Positions 8,365 to 17,033 of a stretch of 64,000 nt of DNA are shown here, in pieces (within the stretch, counting starts at the first letter, position 1; each line of letters opens with the position of its first letter). A model generated the notes under the pieces. It saw nothing but the letters and a program-made list of their open reading frames with translations, was not told the origin of the DNA and searched no databases. This DNA comes from Levilactobacillus wangkuiensis. GTDB taxonomy: Bacteria; Bacillota; Bacilli; Lactobacillales; Lactobacillaceae. The stretch covers positions 1 to 64,000 of the forward strand of contig NZ_BOLM01000010.1 of the NCBI RefSeq assembly GCF_016861605.1. Direction: 5' to 3'. Made by a program: the position numbers and the translations under genes.

Positions 8365-9789
8365 TTAGATTTCTTTGGTGTCGTCGGCCCCGCCATCATC
8401 CACAACGGGATGACTAGCTGTCCGCCGATCCTTCAGGTATTTGCCGACACTCAGCGCTGCGAGCCAGAAGATGGACCCAAGCAATGCAATCAGCGTGTCC
8501 ACCCGGAACAGGAGAACAATCCCGACCATGGCCAGGAATGCCAAGATAAAGTAATCGCTCCAAGGGAAGAACGGCATCTTAAAGCTGGACTTGGTCGTGA
8601 CACCGGCCGCCAACTGTTGCTTCTTGTATTTAATATGTGCCACAACGATTGCGCCCCAGATGAACAGGAAACACGTTGTCGCCACACTGGAAACAAACGC
8701 GAAGACGTGGCCCGGAATCAAGAAGTTCAGGAAGACCGACACGGCAATCACGACGGTTGAGAACCGCAGCGCCCGGACTGGGACCTGCGCATGAGAGAGA
8801 ACACCCATGTGCTTGGCAAACTTCCCCTCACCCCGGTAGGTCAGGGAGAACAGCATCCGCCCGGTCGTAAACAACGAACTGTTGCAGGCCGAGGCCGCCG
8901 CCGTCAAGACCACGAAGTTGATCACGGCCGCAGCGGATTGAATGCCCACGTTCTTGAAGACTTGCACGAACGGACTGCTGGTTGGGGAAACGGCTTGCCA
9001 TGGGTAGATGGACATCAGTGCTAACAGAGAGCCCAGGTAAAACAGGATGATTCGCAGCGGAATCTCGTTGATGGCCTTAGGCAAGACCTTCTTCGGGTTG
9101 GCCGTTTCGGAAGCGGTCATCCCCACCATTTCGATGCCGACGAAACTGAAGAGCACCATCTGGAAGGAAAGGAAGAAGCCCTTGGCCCCGTTGGCAAAGA
9201 AGCCGCCGGAAACCAAATTCGTGACGCTGGCGTGACCCGCCGGCGTTGGGTAGTGCACGGCAACCATGTACGCCCCAGCAAGAATCAAGGCGATGATAGC
9301 CACAATTTTAATGATGGCAAACCAGAATTCCGTTTCACCGAAGGCACTGACCGTGACCGAATTTAAGGTCAACAGGATGCCCAGCAGGACCAGCCCCGTG
9401 ACCCACTGTGGCAGGTGTGGGAACCAGAATTGCATGTATTGCCCCGCGGCGGTGATTTCTGCCATGGCAATCGTAATCCAGCAGACCCAGTAGGTCCAGC
9501 CGGCCACGAAGCTCATGTTGTCCCCGAGGTATCGCTGAATAAAATCAATGTACGAATGTGCATTTAAATCCGAGAGTAAGAGTTCACCTAATGCCCGCAT
9601 TAACAGGAAACACATGATTCCCGTTACCAGGTAGGCCAACACAATGGATGGTCCGGCAAGGTGAATCGATTGGCCGGCCCCCAGGAATAGCCCCGTCCCG
9701 ATTGTGCCCCCCAGCGCAATCAGTTGGACGTGACGACTCTGAAGGCCCCGTGAAAATTCTTGGTTTTCATTCACTTGACTTTTTTTCAT
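8365..9789 (-). CDS. APC-superfamily amino-acid permease (AAT family)
   Basis: A 474-residue proton-coupled amino-acid importer with about 12 membrane helices. The family signature near the N-terminus is RHVQLIALGGTIGTGLFLGAG (residues about 14-35), followed by GPSIVLAYLVTG and the E-T-A-N-P loop in GMTASETANPKKVLPKAI. It resembles CycA/AapA/ProY-type carriers (D-Ala, D-Ser, Gly, Pro or aromatic residues), and specificity cannot be fixed. The start is the ATG at 9789 with AAAGGGG 8 bases upstream. The frame is open further upstream but lacks any ribosome binding site. A TATAAT lies at about 9815-9820. It is probably monocistronic. Confidence 0.9.
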   Translation of the reverse strand: MKKSQVNENQEFSRGLQSRHVQLIALGGTIGTGLFLGAGQSIHLAGPSIVLAYLVTGIMCFLLMRALGELLLSDLNAHSYIDFIQRYLGDNMSFVAGWTYWVCWITIAMAEITAAGQYMQFWFPHLPQWVTGLVLLGILLTLNSVTVSAFGETEFWFAIIKIVAIIALILAGAYMVAVHYPTPAGHASVTNLVSGGFFANGAKGFFLSFQMVLFSFVGIEMVGMTASETANPKKVLPKAINEIPLRIILFYLGSLLALMSIYPWQAVSPTSSPFVQVFKNVGIQSAAAVINFVVLTAAASACNSSLFTTGRMLFSLTYRGEGKFAKHMGVLSHAQVPVRALRFSTVVIAVSVFLNFLIPGHVFAFVSSVATTCFLFIWGAIVVAHIKYKKQQLAAGVTTKSSFKMPFFPWSDYFILAFLAMVGIVLLFRVDTLIALLGSIFWLAALSVGKYLKDRRTASHPVVDDGGADDTKEI

Positions 9790-9991
9790 CTTAATCGCCC
9801 CTTTGTTGAAATTCATTATACACGTCCAAGGGGGCAATACTAGTAGCGACACTGGTTGGTTCGGTAAATTAAAAAGCGTTGCTGGCCCAGTGTAATCCAC
9901 TTTGCGTCACTTTCATGGTTTTTAGATGAAATGTATTCAACTATTGTTGCAAGATGCCAATCGGTCGTGAAACCGCGAGAAAAGATGGCGC

Positions 9992-10032
9992 AAAAAAGCG
10001 ACCCCACCAGCGCAAAATGCCAGTGAGGTCGC
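9992..10032 (-). terminator. Terminator of ackA
   Basis: Minus-strand GCGACC-CAC / GTG-GGTCGC hairpin followed by TTTTTT, 38 bp past the ackA stop. Confidence 0.85.
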
Positions 10033-10069
10033 TGTCGTGAGTGGCCTATTGCCCCTCACTTTTTAAAGC

Positions 10070-11260
10070 TTATTTCCGTAACCGTTCGATGTCCCGAACG
10101 ATCATTAATTCTTCATCGGTTGGAATTAAGAGCGTCTTGATCTTAGAACCGGCAACACTCAAGTCGCGTTCAACGCCACGAATGTTGTTCTTTTCTGGGT
10201 CAACGCCAATGCCGAAGTAGCTTAACTTGTCGGCAACCTCTTGACGAATCATGATGTCGTTTTCACCAACACCGGCCGTGAAGACGATGGCGTCAGCGCC
10301 ACCCAATTCAGCCAGGTAAGACCCAACGTAGCGAATGATCCGGTTGATGAACATGTCACGGGCTAACTTGGCACGTGGGTTCTTGGCTTGAACCTTTTCC
10401 AGGTCACGCATATCAGCGGAAACACCAGAAACCCCGATCAAACCAGACTTCTTGTTCAAGATGTTGATCATGTCATTAGGCTTGTCGATGTTCAGCTTTT
10501 CCATCAGGTAAGCCACTAAGGAAGCATCGATATCCCCAGAACGGGTCGCCATTTCGATACCGGCCAGTGGCGTGAAGCCCATGGACGTGTCAAATGACTT
10601 GCCATCCTTGATAGCGGTGATAGAACCACCGGCACCCAGGTGCATGGTGATCAACTTCAAGTCCTTCAATGGCTTGCCTAACATGGCAGCGGCCCGGCCA
10701 GCAACGTAACGGTGGCTAGTCCCGTGGGCACCATACTTACGAGCACCATACTTTTCGTAGTATTCGTAAGGGATGGCGTACATGTAGTTTTCTTGGGGCA
10801 TAGAGGTGTGGAAGGACGTATCAAAGACGGCCACACTCAAGACATTAGGCAAGATTTTCTTGAAGGCTTCGATGCCTAAAGCAGCGGCTGGGTTGTGCAG
10901 TGGGGCATATTCGGACAAGTCCTTGATTTTTTGTAAGACCTCGTCATCGATAATGGCGGAGTCCTTGAATTCTTGGCCCCCGGCAACGACCCGGTGACCA
11001 ATCCCAGTGATTTCGTTGAAGTCGGTGATGATCTTCAAGTCAGTCAATTGGTTCAACATCAATTGGATAGCGGCACTGTGGTCGTCCACGTCTTCATGCG
11101 TTTCGTACTTTTGGCCGTCACCGTACTTGATTTCAACTAAAGAGTTGCCCAAACCAATTCGTTCAATGGCCCCTTCAGCGATAACTGATTCTGCAGGCAT
11201 TTCGAACAGTTTGAACTTTAAAGTTGAACTGCCGGCGTTAATTGCTAATGATTTTCCCAT
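10070..11260 (-). CDS. ackA: Acetate kinase
   Basis: A 396-residue cytosolic enzyme that converts acetyl phosphate and ADP to acetate and ATP, the ATP-yielding last step of the phosphoketolase and acetate branches in lactobacilli. Signatures are the N-terminal LAINAGSSTLKFKLF, FDTSFHTSMP, YGAHGTSHRYV, and MHLGAGGSITAIKDGKS in the phosphate-binding site. TPLAGIEMATRSGDID and FTAGVGEND follow. It is full length. AAAAGGAGAAA precedes the ATG. It lies 15 bp after the methyltransferase gene, the usual comG-methyltransferase-ackA order in Bacilli. Confidence 0.97.
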   Translation of the reverse strand: MGKSLAINAGSSTLKFKLFEMPAESVIAEGAIERIGLGNSLVEIKYGDGQKYETHEDVDDHSAAIQLMLNQLTDLKIITDFNEITGIGHRVVAGGQEFKDSAIIDDEVLQKIKDLSEYAPLHNPAAALGIEAFKKILPNVLSVAVFDTSFHTSMPQENYMYAIPYEYYEKYGARKYGAHGTSHRYVAGRAAAMLGKPLKDLKLITMHLGAGGSITAIKDGKSFDTSMGFTPLAGIEMATRSGDIDASLVAYLMEKLNIDKPNDMINILNKKSGLIGVSGVSADMRDLEKVQAKNPRAKLARDMFINRIIRYVGSYLAELGGADAIVFTAGVGENDIMIRQEVADKLSYFGIGVDPEKNNIRGVERDLSVAGSKIKTLLIPTDEELMIVRDIERLRK

Positions 11261-11275
11261 GTGGTATTTCTCCTT

Positions 11276-12298
11276 TTATTTGCGATCGGTCAGTAGGTTC
11301 TGTTCTTCCCACTGCACGATCTCTGCAACAAACTTTTGGAACGCTGATTGATTCTTAAATGAAGGGAATTCCCCCAACATGACTTGTTCAACTTGCTTGG
11401 CGCCCGCACCCGGCTTCTGTAAGATCAGGATAGCCTTTTGTGCGTTGGCGTTCGCAAATAACTCACTTGGCAGATTCAACAATCCCTGCAAATAAGCGTT
11501 GTTTGGCAACCACTTCAACAGGTTCTGTGCCTGTTCACTCTGGAAGAGTTGTGAGGGCACCAGAAAGACCCCGATACCGCCGGGCGTCAACTGATTCATG
11601 GCTTGCTCCAACAACAAATGATGCACATAGGTGTGCCCCTTTTGCGCTGCTGTCTTGAAGTTGACTGCGTTGTCATCAACCGGGTAATACCCAATTGGTA
11701 AGTCAGCCACAATCAAGTCACTAGCTGGAACCAATAACCGTTCCAAGGCATCCTGGTGAACCAGTTCCACCGGAATGCGTTGCAGGTCACTGGATGTTTG
11801 GGCAATCGCTAACATGGTGTCATCGTTATCGATCCCGTACGCATCAATTTTACCAGCAACGACCGCTTTTAACTGTGAAATCACCGCAGTTAACAAGTTC
11901 CCTGTCCCTACCGTTAGGTCCAGCAATGACAGGTGGGTCTTCCCCTTCTCTAACCGGGTAACCAAATAGCCCATGATGTAGGCAATGGTATCAGGCGTTA
12001 ACTGATGATTGGCTTGGACTTCATCGACACGAATGGCTTTCAGCATTGCTAACTGCACTGCTCGCCGCACCGTTTCCGAATCAAAACTTTGCCAATCGGC
12101 CTGCTGGTACAAGTCAGTTAATTGGGCGACGGTCTTTTGATCTGGCCGATCGTCTTCAACTTGAACTTGTCCGTTGAGGAGGTTATCCCCCGTCTCAACG
12201 AACGCATCTAAATAAGATGTGCTTAGTGCTGCTTGTAAGGTCGTCGTGGACTCGTCCAGTACCTTAAAGAGCGCTTCAGTCTGTTCTTGTGACAGCAC
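11276..12298 (-). CDS. Class I SAM-dependent methyltransferase (YtxK-like)
   Basis: A 340-residue protein with an N-terminal helical region and an N6-adenine-type methyltransferase fold. SAM-binding motif I is LLDLTVGTGNLL (about residue 130), acidic motif II is YGIDNDD, and the catalytic motif IV is DLPIGYYP in place of NPPY. It looks like the YtxK family found between the comG genes and ackA. The substrate is unknown and it need not be a restriction methylase. The start is a GTG at 12298 with AAGGAGGCG 5 bases upstream. An in-frame ATG 11 codons earlier lacks a site. Confidence 0.85.
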   Translation of the reverse strand: MLSQEQTEALFKVLDESTTTLQAALSTSYLDAFVETGDNLLNGQVQVEDDRPDQKTVAQLTDLYQQADWQSFDSETVRRAVQLAMLKAIRVDEVQANHQLTPDTIAYIMGYLVTRLEKGKTHLSLLDLTVGTGNLLTAVISQLKAVVAGKIDAYGIDNDDTMLAIAQTSSDLQRIPVELVHQDALERLLVPASDLIVADLPIGYYPVDDNAVNFKTAAQKGHTYVHHLLLEQAMNQLTPGGIGVFLVPSQLFQSEQAQNLLKWLPNNAYLQGLLNLPSELFANANAQKAILILQKPGAGAKQVEQVMLGEFPSFKNQSAFQKFVAEIVQWEEQNLLTDRK

Positions 12299-12366
12299 GC
12301 TTCGCCTCCTTGTGAATTTTCCATGACACATTGTATCCGCTATCTATACTACCGATTTTTTACCCT

Positions 12367-12633
12367 TTATTCAAGCAATCTTTGCGGCGAATCCGCTTTG
12401 GCCGGCTGGTGACGTTGGGCTTGGGCCCTCTTTTTAACGAGCTGTCGGGTCTGGTGCACAATCTTTTGGGTCGACTGACTGTAGTCGCGCACCAGCTGAT
12501 TGGTCGTCTCCCGGCGGGCCGCTAGCCCAACTCCCACGACGCTCAAAAGCAGGCTGACACTGGCCAAGAAAAAGAGTGCCCAGAGCGTCAGGAACCCGTG
12601 GTGCCGCGCAAATCGACGAGTGTGGTCTGCCAA
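12367..12633 (-). CDS. Putative ComGG-position competence protein
   Basis: An 88-residue protein with one hydrophobic segment (about residues 14-38, LTLWALFFLASVSLLLSV) after a basic start, then a charged tail. It occupies the last position of the comG operon, where ComGG minor pilin is expected, but sequence similarity is not evident to me and it lacks a clear prepilin cleavage motif. I placed the start at a TTG (12633) with AGGAGG 7 bases upstream. This overlaps the comGF end by 46 bp. Confidence 0.6.
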   Translation of the reverse strand: MADHTRRFARHHGFLTLWALFFLASVSLLLSVVGVGLAARRETTNQLVRDYSQSTQKIVHQTRQLVKKRAQAQRHQPAKADSPQRLLE

Positions 12634-13019
12634 GGTAATCCCTCCTGTTTGAGTCGTAGCCGCACCACCCCCTTGCCCAGATTCTGCCAATGAATGGCCG
12701 TGACCTGGCGAAGCAGGGGGTCGTACCCCCGAAACCGGGCGTTGGTCAGCTTCAAGACTTGTTTACGGTCAACTGACAGCCTCACTGGCTTATCGGCCTG
12801 CCGCTGGTCGTAAATGGTGAGCACGTCATCATTGGCCGCCGCGAACCGGTAGCGGCCCGGCTGTTCGAGGAGCTGAACCACCTGATACCAGGCAACCGGG
12901 TCGTGGCGCAGTGGCCGCAAGAACGTTTGCTCCGTACCGGTCGCCAGGACAAACATCCCCGCCGCAATCGCCAACGCCACGACCGTTTCAATTAGGGTGA
13001 ATCCCGTGTGGCGCCTCAC
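12588..13019 (-). CDS. comGF: Competence pseudopilin ComGF
   Basis: A 143-residue type IV prepilin-like protein. The short basic leader RRHTG is followed by FTLIETVVALAIAAGMFVLA, with Gly before the cleavage site and Glu at +5 of the mature form. Minor pseudopilins prime the competence pilus used for DNA uptake. The start is a GTG that shares bases with the comGE stop (GTGA), which indicates translational coupling. Confidence 0.8.
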   Translation of the reverse strand: MRRHTGFTLIETVVALAIAAGMFVLATGTEQTFLRPLRHDPVAWYQVVQLLEQPGRYRFAAANDDVLTIYDQRQADKPVRLSVDRKQVLKLTNARFRGYDPLLRQVTAIHWQNLGKGVVRLRLKQEGLPWQTTLVDLRGTTGS

Positions 13020-13222
13020 TGCTGGTCCAACCAGTCCTGTAAGGCCCGGTCATGGGACCGACGCGCCGTCTCTAATCTGACCTGTCGCTGCTGCTCTAAA
13101 TGATGGGTGGTCTGTAAGAAATCCGTGGTCAGAGTCACCGCCAAGCACACCACCGTTAAGGCCAACAAGGCATCAGGTAGCACCCACCCGTGGCGGTCGA
13201 CGCGTTGCCGTGGTTTCCACAT
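13016..13222 (-). CDS. comGE: Competence pseudopilin ComGE-like
   Basis: A 68-residue protein with a basic start (MWKPRQRVDRH), GWVLPDALLALTVVCLAVTL as the prepilin hydrophobic segment, and a short charged tail. Position +5, usually Glu, is Asp here (after the presumed Gly cleavage), and the mature domain is short. The start at 13222 has GGAGGAG 7-8 bases upstream. Assignment is by operon position and the prepilin-like segment. Confidence 0.7.
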   Translation of the reverse strand: MWKPRQRVDRHGWVLPDALLALTVVCLAVTLTTDFLQTTHHLEQQRQVRLETARRSHDRALQDWLDQQ

Positions 13223-13640
13223 AAAAAATCGCTCCTCCCAATTGAAACGTTTGATAAATCCAGTTATGGCTCGCCGTACTGTACCATTCCATTCGTAACG
13301 CTGTAGAGGCACCGGAAGGCCGAATGGTCCAAGCCGTGTCCGGATCACGCAATTGTAGGGTTGACGGAATCCTTAGCCGCCCCAGAACCTGGTGACCCTT
13401 GATGGTGCTGAGCGTTATCAGGTGTTGTGCTGTGTTCACTCGAATGCCCACCACTTCTTGGCGATGGATGGCGGTTTGCCGGCCTGCCGTCCACATCCGT
13501 TGCCAGGAGGGCCAGAAGGCGCGTTCCGCCAACAACCGTTGGTGGCGCTGCCCTTGAAACGTGACCAATACCGTGAGTCCCGAAACGATGACCAGCACAA
13601 TCAGCATTTCGTATAGGGTAAAGCCCCTACTTCTGGGCAA
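13173..13640 (-). CDS. comGD: Competence pseudopilin ComGD
   Basis: A 155-residue prepilin. SRGFTLYEMLIVLVIVSGL shows the Gly cleavage site and Glu at +5, followed by an alpha-helix and a beta-rich domain. I placed the start at a TTG (13640) with AAAGGGG 9 bases upstream, which gives a five-residue leader typical of these proteins. It overlaps the comGC end by 14 bp. Confidence 0.8.
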   Translation of the reverse strand: MPRSRGFTLYEMLIVLVIVSGLTVLVTFQGQRHQRLLAERAFWPSWQRMWTAGRQTAIHRQEVVGIRVNTAQHLITLSTIKGHQVLGRLRIPSTLQLRDPDTAWTIRPSGASTALRMEWYSTASHNWIYQTFQLGGAIFYVETTATRRPPRVGAT

Positions 13641-13947
13641 TGGCCTGGTCCCCTTTAATCTGAATACGTTCCTGCTCGGCCCGTTCAACCTGTTGGACAG
13701 TCAGGTATTTACCGCTCTGTAGCATTTGATAGGTTACACGTGGTTGCTGGGCGTCCTTGACCGGATGATCATCCAGATAGGCTGTGACCTGGCCCTGAAC
13801 GACCGTGGTCATGGCATTCCCGTGAATCTGATTGGCACGCTGCCGCTGATTATTCAGGTTGGGCAGGATAATTAAGATCAATAAGGAAATAATGAAGAGC
13901 ACGATAGTCATTTCCACCAGCGTAAAGCCGTGCCGCACGTTAGTCAT
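13627..13947 (-). CDS. comGC: Major competence pseudopilin ComGC
   Basis: A 106-residue major pilin of the transformation pilus. The leader NVRHG is followed by FTLVEMTIVLFIISLLILIILP, with Gly at the prepilin peptidase (ComC) site and Glu at +5. A coiled-coil-like stretch rich in Gln and Arg and a small C-terminal domain follow. It overlaps the comGB stop by 8 bp. Confidence 0.92.
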   Translation of the reverse strand: MTNVRHGFTLVEMTIVLFIISLLILIILPNLNNQRQRANQIHGNAMTTVVQGQVTAYLDDHPVKDAQQPRVTYQMLQSGKYLTVQQVERAEQERIQIKGDQAIAQK

Positions 13948-14995
13948 TGTAGACCCCCTGTAAGTTTTGATACATCGGTAACAAGAGACTCAGATAGGCG
14001 CCAACAATCAGGATGGCTACGACGCCCAGTAGAATCGGTTGGACCAAAGCCAAGCCCCGTTCCGTCCGGCGCACCAGTTCCCGGTACTGAAGCGTGCTGA
14101 ACGCTCGAAGTTCCCGGGCCAGTTGGGCACTGGTGCTCCCCTTTTGTAGAAAGACCAACACCTGTGCCGGGATAAATGCTTGTTCCTTTAACCAGCCAAC
14201 TGGCGATTGCCCACCGGCCAGCTGGTGTTCCAGCCGGTAGGCCAGTTGATGAAGCAAGGCCCGTTCCGGCAGGTGTTGGAGCACCACTATCATCTGTTTG
14301 ACACTCAGCCCACTCTGTACCAGCTGACCGAGGTTGGCCGTTAAATAGTACGCATAGTAGGTCCGACAGATGCGGCCGATAAATGGGACGCGCAGATACA
14401 GGCTTGCCAGGCGCAGGCTCGGTTGACGCATCCACCACCGTCCGGCACTGACTAGTGCCAGAACCAAGATGAGGCCACCACCCAGCCAGCCGTACTGTTG
14501 CCAGCCAAAGGGGAGCGATTTAGTCGGCGCCAGGCCCTGTTGCAGCTGGGGGAGAATCCCCACCTGTAGCGTTAGAAACAACCCAGCCATGCTGACAAAT
14601 AGGCCTAGCGGGTACGCTAACAATTGCCGAAGTCGTTGCCGCTGGGTCGCCATCAACCGTAAAAGTTCGGCCGCCTCCCGTAACGCCGGTGCCAGCTCGC
14701 CATAGGTCGTGGTCACTTGTAATTGAAAGTAGACGTTGGGTTGCAGGTACGGCGCTAACAGGGGGACCAGGTCGGCCCCTGCTAGTAAGGCTTGCTCGAG
14801 AGTTGCCAAACTTGCTGGAAACTCCCCACCAACTGTCCGTAAGAAGGTCACGGCCTGCTTCAGTGAAAAGCCGCTCGCCAGTTGGTCGGCGAGCAATTGG
14901 CAGAACCGGGCCTGGGTCGCTAGCGACCACCTAGCCCGCCCGAAATTTAGCCGCCGTAGCCGGGCTAATAAGTTGGGTTGCTGCTGCGTTTTCAA
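13940..14995 (-). CDS. comGB: Competence pilus inner-membrane platform ComGB
   Basis: A 351-residue GspF/PilC-family membrane protein that anchors assembly of the ComGC pilus. Two related cytoplasmic helical domains (about residues 20-120 and 220-320) are separated by hydrophobic segments (about 125-150 and 165-190), with a third near the C-terminus (LGVVAILIVGAYLSLLLP). The start is a TTG at 14995 inside the comGA end (65-bp overlap) with a GGTGG-type site upstream. Confidence 0.88.
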   Translation of the reverse strand: MKTQQQPNLLARLRRLNFGRARWSLATQARFCQLLADQLASGFSLKQAVTFLRTVGGEFPASLATLEQALLAGADLVPLLAPYLQPNVYFQLQVTTTYGELAPALREAAELLRLMATQRQRLRQLLAYPLGLFVSMAGLFLTLQVGILPQLQQGLAPTKSLPFGWQQYGWLGGGLILVLALVSAGRWWMRQPSLRLASLYLRVPFIGRICRTYYAYYLTANLGQLVQSGLSVKQMIVVLQHLPERALLHQLAYRLEHQLAGGQSPVGWLKEQAFIPAQVLVFLQKGSTSAQLARELRAFSTLQYRELVRRTERGLALVQPILLGVVAILIVGAYLSLLLPMYQNLQGVYND

Positions 14996-15896
14996 GTGTT
15001 TCTCGCCACCTTTCCGTGGTTGTCGTGGTTGTTTGCCATAGAGCGGGCCCGGTCACAATATCCAATAGGACGGCCGGGGTACCATCCTGCTTGGGGATTA
15101 ACCGTTGGTAACACGCCGCCGTCAACACCTGCCGAAGCTGGTTCGGGGCAATCCCCAAGTCCGCCAACCGACTAACAGTTCCGGCCGCCGTTTGCGCGTG
15201 CACCGTGCTCAGGACTAGATGCCCACTCAGTGCCGCACGAACCGCCGCCTGGGCCGTCTGTTGGTCGCGAATCTCCCCAATAATAAAGGCGTCAGGGCGG
15301 TGCCGTAAGCCCACCTTGATCAGTGCATCGTAGCTCATCCCCGCCGGTTCATTGACCTGTAGCTGAATAAACCGGGGCTCCTTGATTTCCACCGGATCCT
15401 CCACGGTCAGCACCACGGCGCGTTGATCCAAACCACTCGCCGTCGTATACATGGTCGTGGTCTTCCCCGCCCCAGTTGGCCCGGCAAACAACATTAACCC
15501 CCGCCGCTGGGCCAGGGTCACGAGTTGTCCCTGTTGCGGCGGCACTAAATAAGCCGTCCGAGTGGCCGCATAGGGGTAGATGACCCGAATCACCAAAGAT
15601 TCCTGGTTGGCGTAGTCCCCCACGGTCGAAAAGCGGAGCTCAACCGGCACGGGGCCCGGCCAGGTCAGTGCCCCGACTTGGGGCCGCCGCCGTTCACTAA
15701 CGGCCATGTTGGCGTGAAATTTAAAATACGTCATAATCTGCATCCCCACCGCTAGCGTCACCGTTTGCCACACGACGAGTTCCAGTGCCTGTCGCAACCG
15801 AATCTGATACCCCGTTTCGTGGGATAAGACGTAAATATCACTGGCGTGTTGGGTTACCGCTGCGGCAATGAGTTTTTGAATCAGGTCCTCTATCAA
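14931..15896 (-). CDS. comGA: Competence pilus assembly ATPase ComGA
   Basis: A 321-residue secretion-type ATPase (GspE/PilB family) that powers pseudopilus extension in DNA uptake. Walker A is GPTGAGKTTT (about residue 140), the Asp box is ILTVEDPVE-like (VLTVEDPVEI), Walker B is AFIIGEIRD, and a His box is LVLSTVHAQTA. The start is a TTG at 15896 with GGAGG upstream. It heads the seven-gene comG operon, and every junction is an overlap or near-overlap. I see no convincing consensus sigma-A promoter in front, consistent with control by a competence sigma factor (inference). Confidence 0.93.
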   Translation of the reverse strand: MIEDLIQKLIAAAVTQHASDIYVLSHETGYQIRLRQALELVVWQTVTLAVGMQIMTYFKFHANMAVSERRRPQVGALTWPGPVPVELRFSTVGDYANQESLVIRVIYPYAATRTAYLVPPQQGQLVTLAQRRGLMLFAGPTGAGKTTTMYTTASGLDQRAVVLTVEDPVEIKEPRFIQLQVNEPAGMSYDALIKVGLRHRPDAFIIGEIRDQQTAQAAVRAALSGHLVLSTVHAQTAAGTVSRLADLGIAPNQLRQVLTAACYQRLIPKQDGTPAVLLDIVTGPALWQTTTTTTERWRETLENAAATQLISPATAAKFRAG

Positions 15897-15972
15897 GTTG
15901 TGCCACCTCCAAGTCCTTTTAAGTTAACTCCGTAATCAATCGCCAAATGTTTTTTATTTTTGAAAAAAAGGG

Positions 15973-16009
15973 CAAAAAAAATAACGCCCACCGAAGTGAA
16001 CGTTATTTC
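15973..16009 (-). terminator. Terminator of yebC
   Basis: Minus-strand AAATAACG / CGTTATTT hairpin with CACTTCGGTG inner stem, followed by a run of T. It separates yebC from the comG operon. Confidence 0.88.
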
Positions 16010-16018
16010 TAAAAAAAT

Positions 16019-16756
16019 CTATTCAACACTTTCAGGCAATACGGCTGCTTCATAAATATCAGAAACATCGTCGTTGTCTTCGAGTTCTTCAATCAAACCT
16101 TGGTATTGCGGAGCCTTAGCTTCTGGTACTTCGGTCGTGTTTTGTGGGAACATCCGCACTTCAGCGGTGTCCAGCTTGTAGCCCTTGGCCTGTAATGCAT
16201 CACGGGCACTGATTTCACTTTGTGGATCCGTGAAGATCTTGAACTCGTCGTCCGTGGTCTGCATGTCATCTGCCCCGGCGTCTAAAGCATCCATCAACAT
16301 CGTGTCTTCATCCGTATCCAAGCCATCACGCAAGATAACAATGTAACCCTTACGATCAAACATGTATGAAACGGAACCGGCTGCACCCAATGCACCACCA
16401 TGGTGCGTGAAGGCAGAACGAACAGCCGCAGCCGTCCGGTTCTTGTTATCCGTTAAGGCAGCAACCATGATTGCTGTCCCGGCTGGACCGTAGCCTTCGT
16501 AGGTGATTTCTTCGAACTTAGCGCCACCAACACCAGAGGCCTTATCTAAAGCCCGCTTGATGTTGTCCTTAGGCATGTTAGCTGCCCGCGCTTTGTCCAT
16601 TTCCAAACGAAGTTGAGGGTTACCGTCGGGATCAGGACCACCTGCTTTTGCAGCTTGGTACAAATCACGTGAGATTTTTTGGAAGATTTTTCCACGTTTT
16701 GCATCCTGAGCATTTTTCCGGCCCTGGATGTTATGCCATTTAGAATGTCCTGACAT
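16019..16756 (-). CDS. YebC/PmpR-family protein
   Basis: A 245-residue protein with the family start [45 protein letters not shown] and [13 protein letters not shown]. The family was described as transcription regulators. More recent work links some members to relief of ribosome stalling at proline-rich stretches; which applies here is not readable. It is cytosolic and full length. GAGGAG precedes the ATG, a sigma-A promoter lies 54 bp upstream and a terminator follows, so it is monocistronic. Confidence 0.92.
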   Translation of the reverse strand: MSGHSKWHNIQGRKNAQDAKRGKIFQKISRDLYQAAKAGGPDPDGNPQLRLEMDKARAANMPKDNIKRALDKASGVGGAKFEEITYEGYGPAGTAIMVAALTDNKNRTAAAVRSAFTHHGGALGAAGSVSYMFDRKGYIVILRDGLDTDEDTMLMDALDAGADDMQTTDDEFKIFTDPQSEISARDALQAKGYKLDTAEVRMFPQNTTEVPEAKAPQYQGLIEELEDNDDVSDIYEAAVLPESVE

Positions 16757-16809
16757 CGTAACTCCTCTTTTCTAAAGTTTTATATATCCGTATAAAACAG
16801 ACACTGTTC

Positions 16810-16838
16810 ATATTAGCACTTACTCCGCTTTCATTCAA
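16810..16838 (-). promoter_or_regulatory. Promoter of yebC
   Basis: On the minus strand TTGAAT (16833-16838) and TAATAT (16810-16815) are separated by 17 bases. The predicted transcript starts near 16803, about 47 bases before the ATG. Confidence 0.6.
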
Positions 16839-16968
16839 TTGGCAAGCTCACTATTTATCTATACAACAAAAAATGTATAAACGTTAGCACCCTTTCTCTT
16901 TAAAACAGTGTTTTCATAATTCATAAAAGAATAGATTATGTATAAAACCACCTTTTTCAAAATAATTC

Positions 16969-16997
16969 TTGTATAAATAATCGAGTCCTGCTATACT
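16969..16997 (+). promoter_or_regulatory. Promoter of the amino-acid ABC transporter operon
   Basis: TTGTAT (16969-16974) and TATACT (16992-16997) with a 17-base spacer, 36 bp before the ATG. The -35 box overlaps one of four GTATAAA repeats in the intergenic region (16790, 16875, 16940, 16971), which could be operator half-sites. Confidence 0.65.
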
Positions 16998-17033
16998 CGT
17001 TAGCAACATCAAAAAATATTGAGGAGCCTTTAT

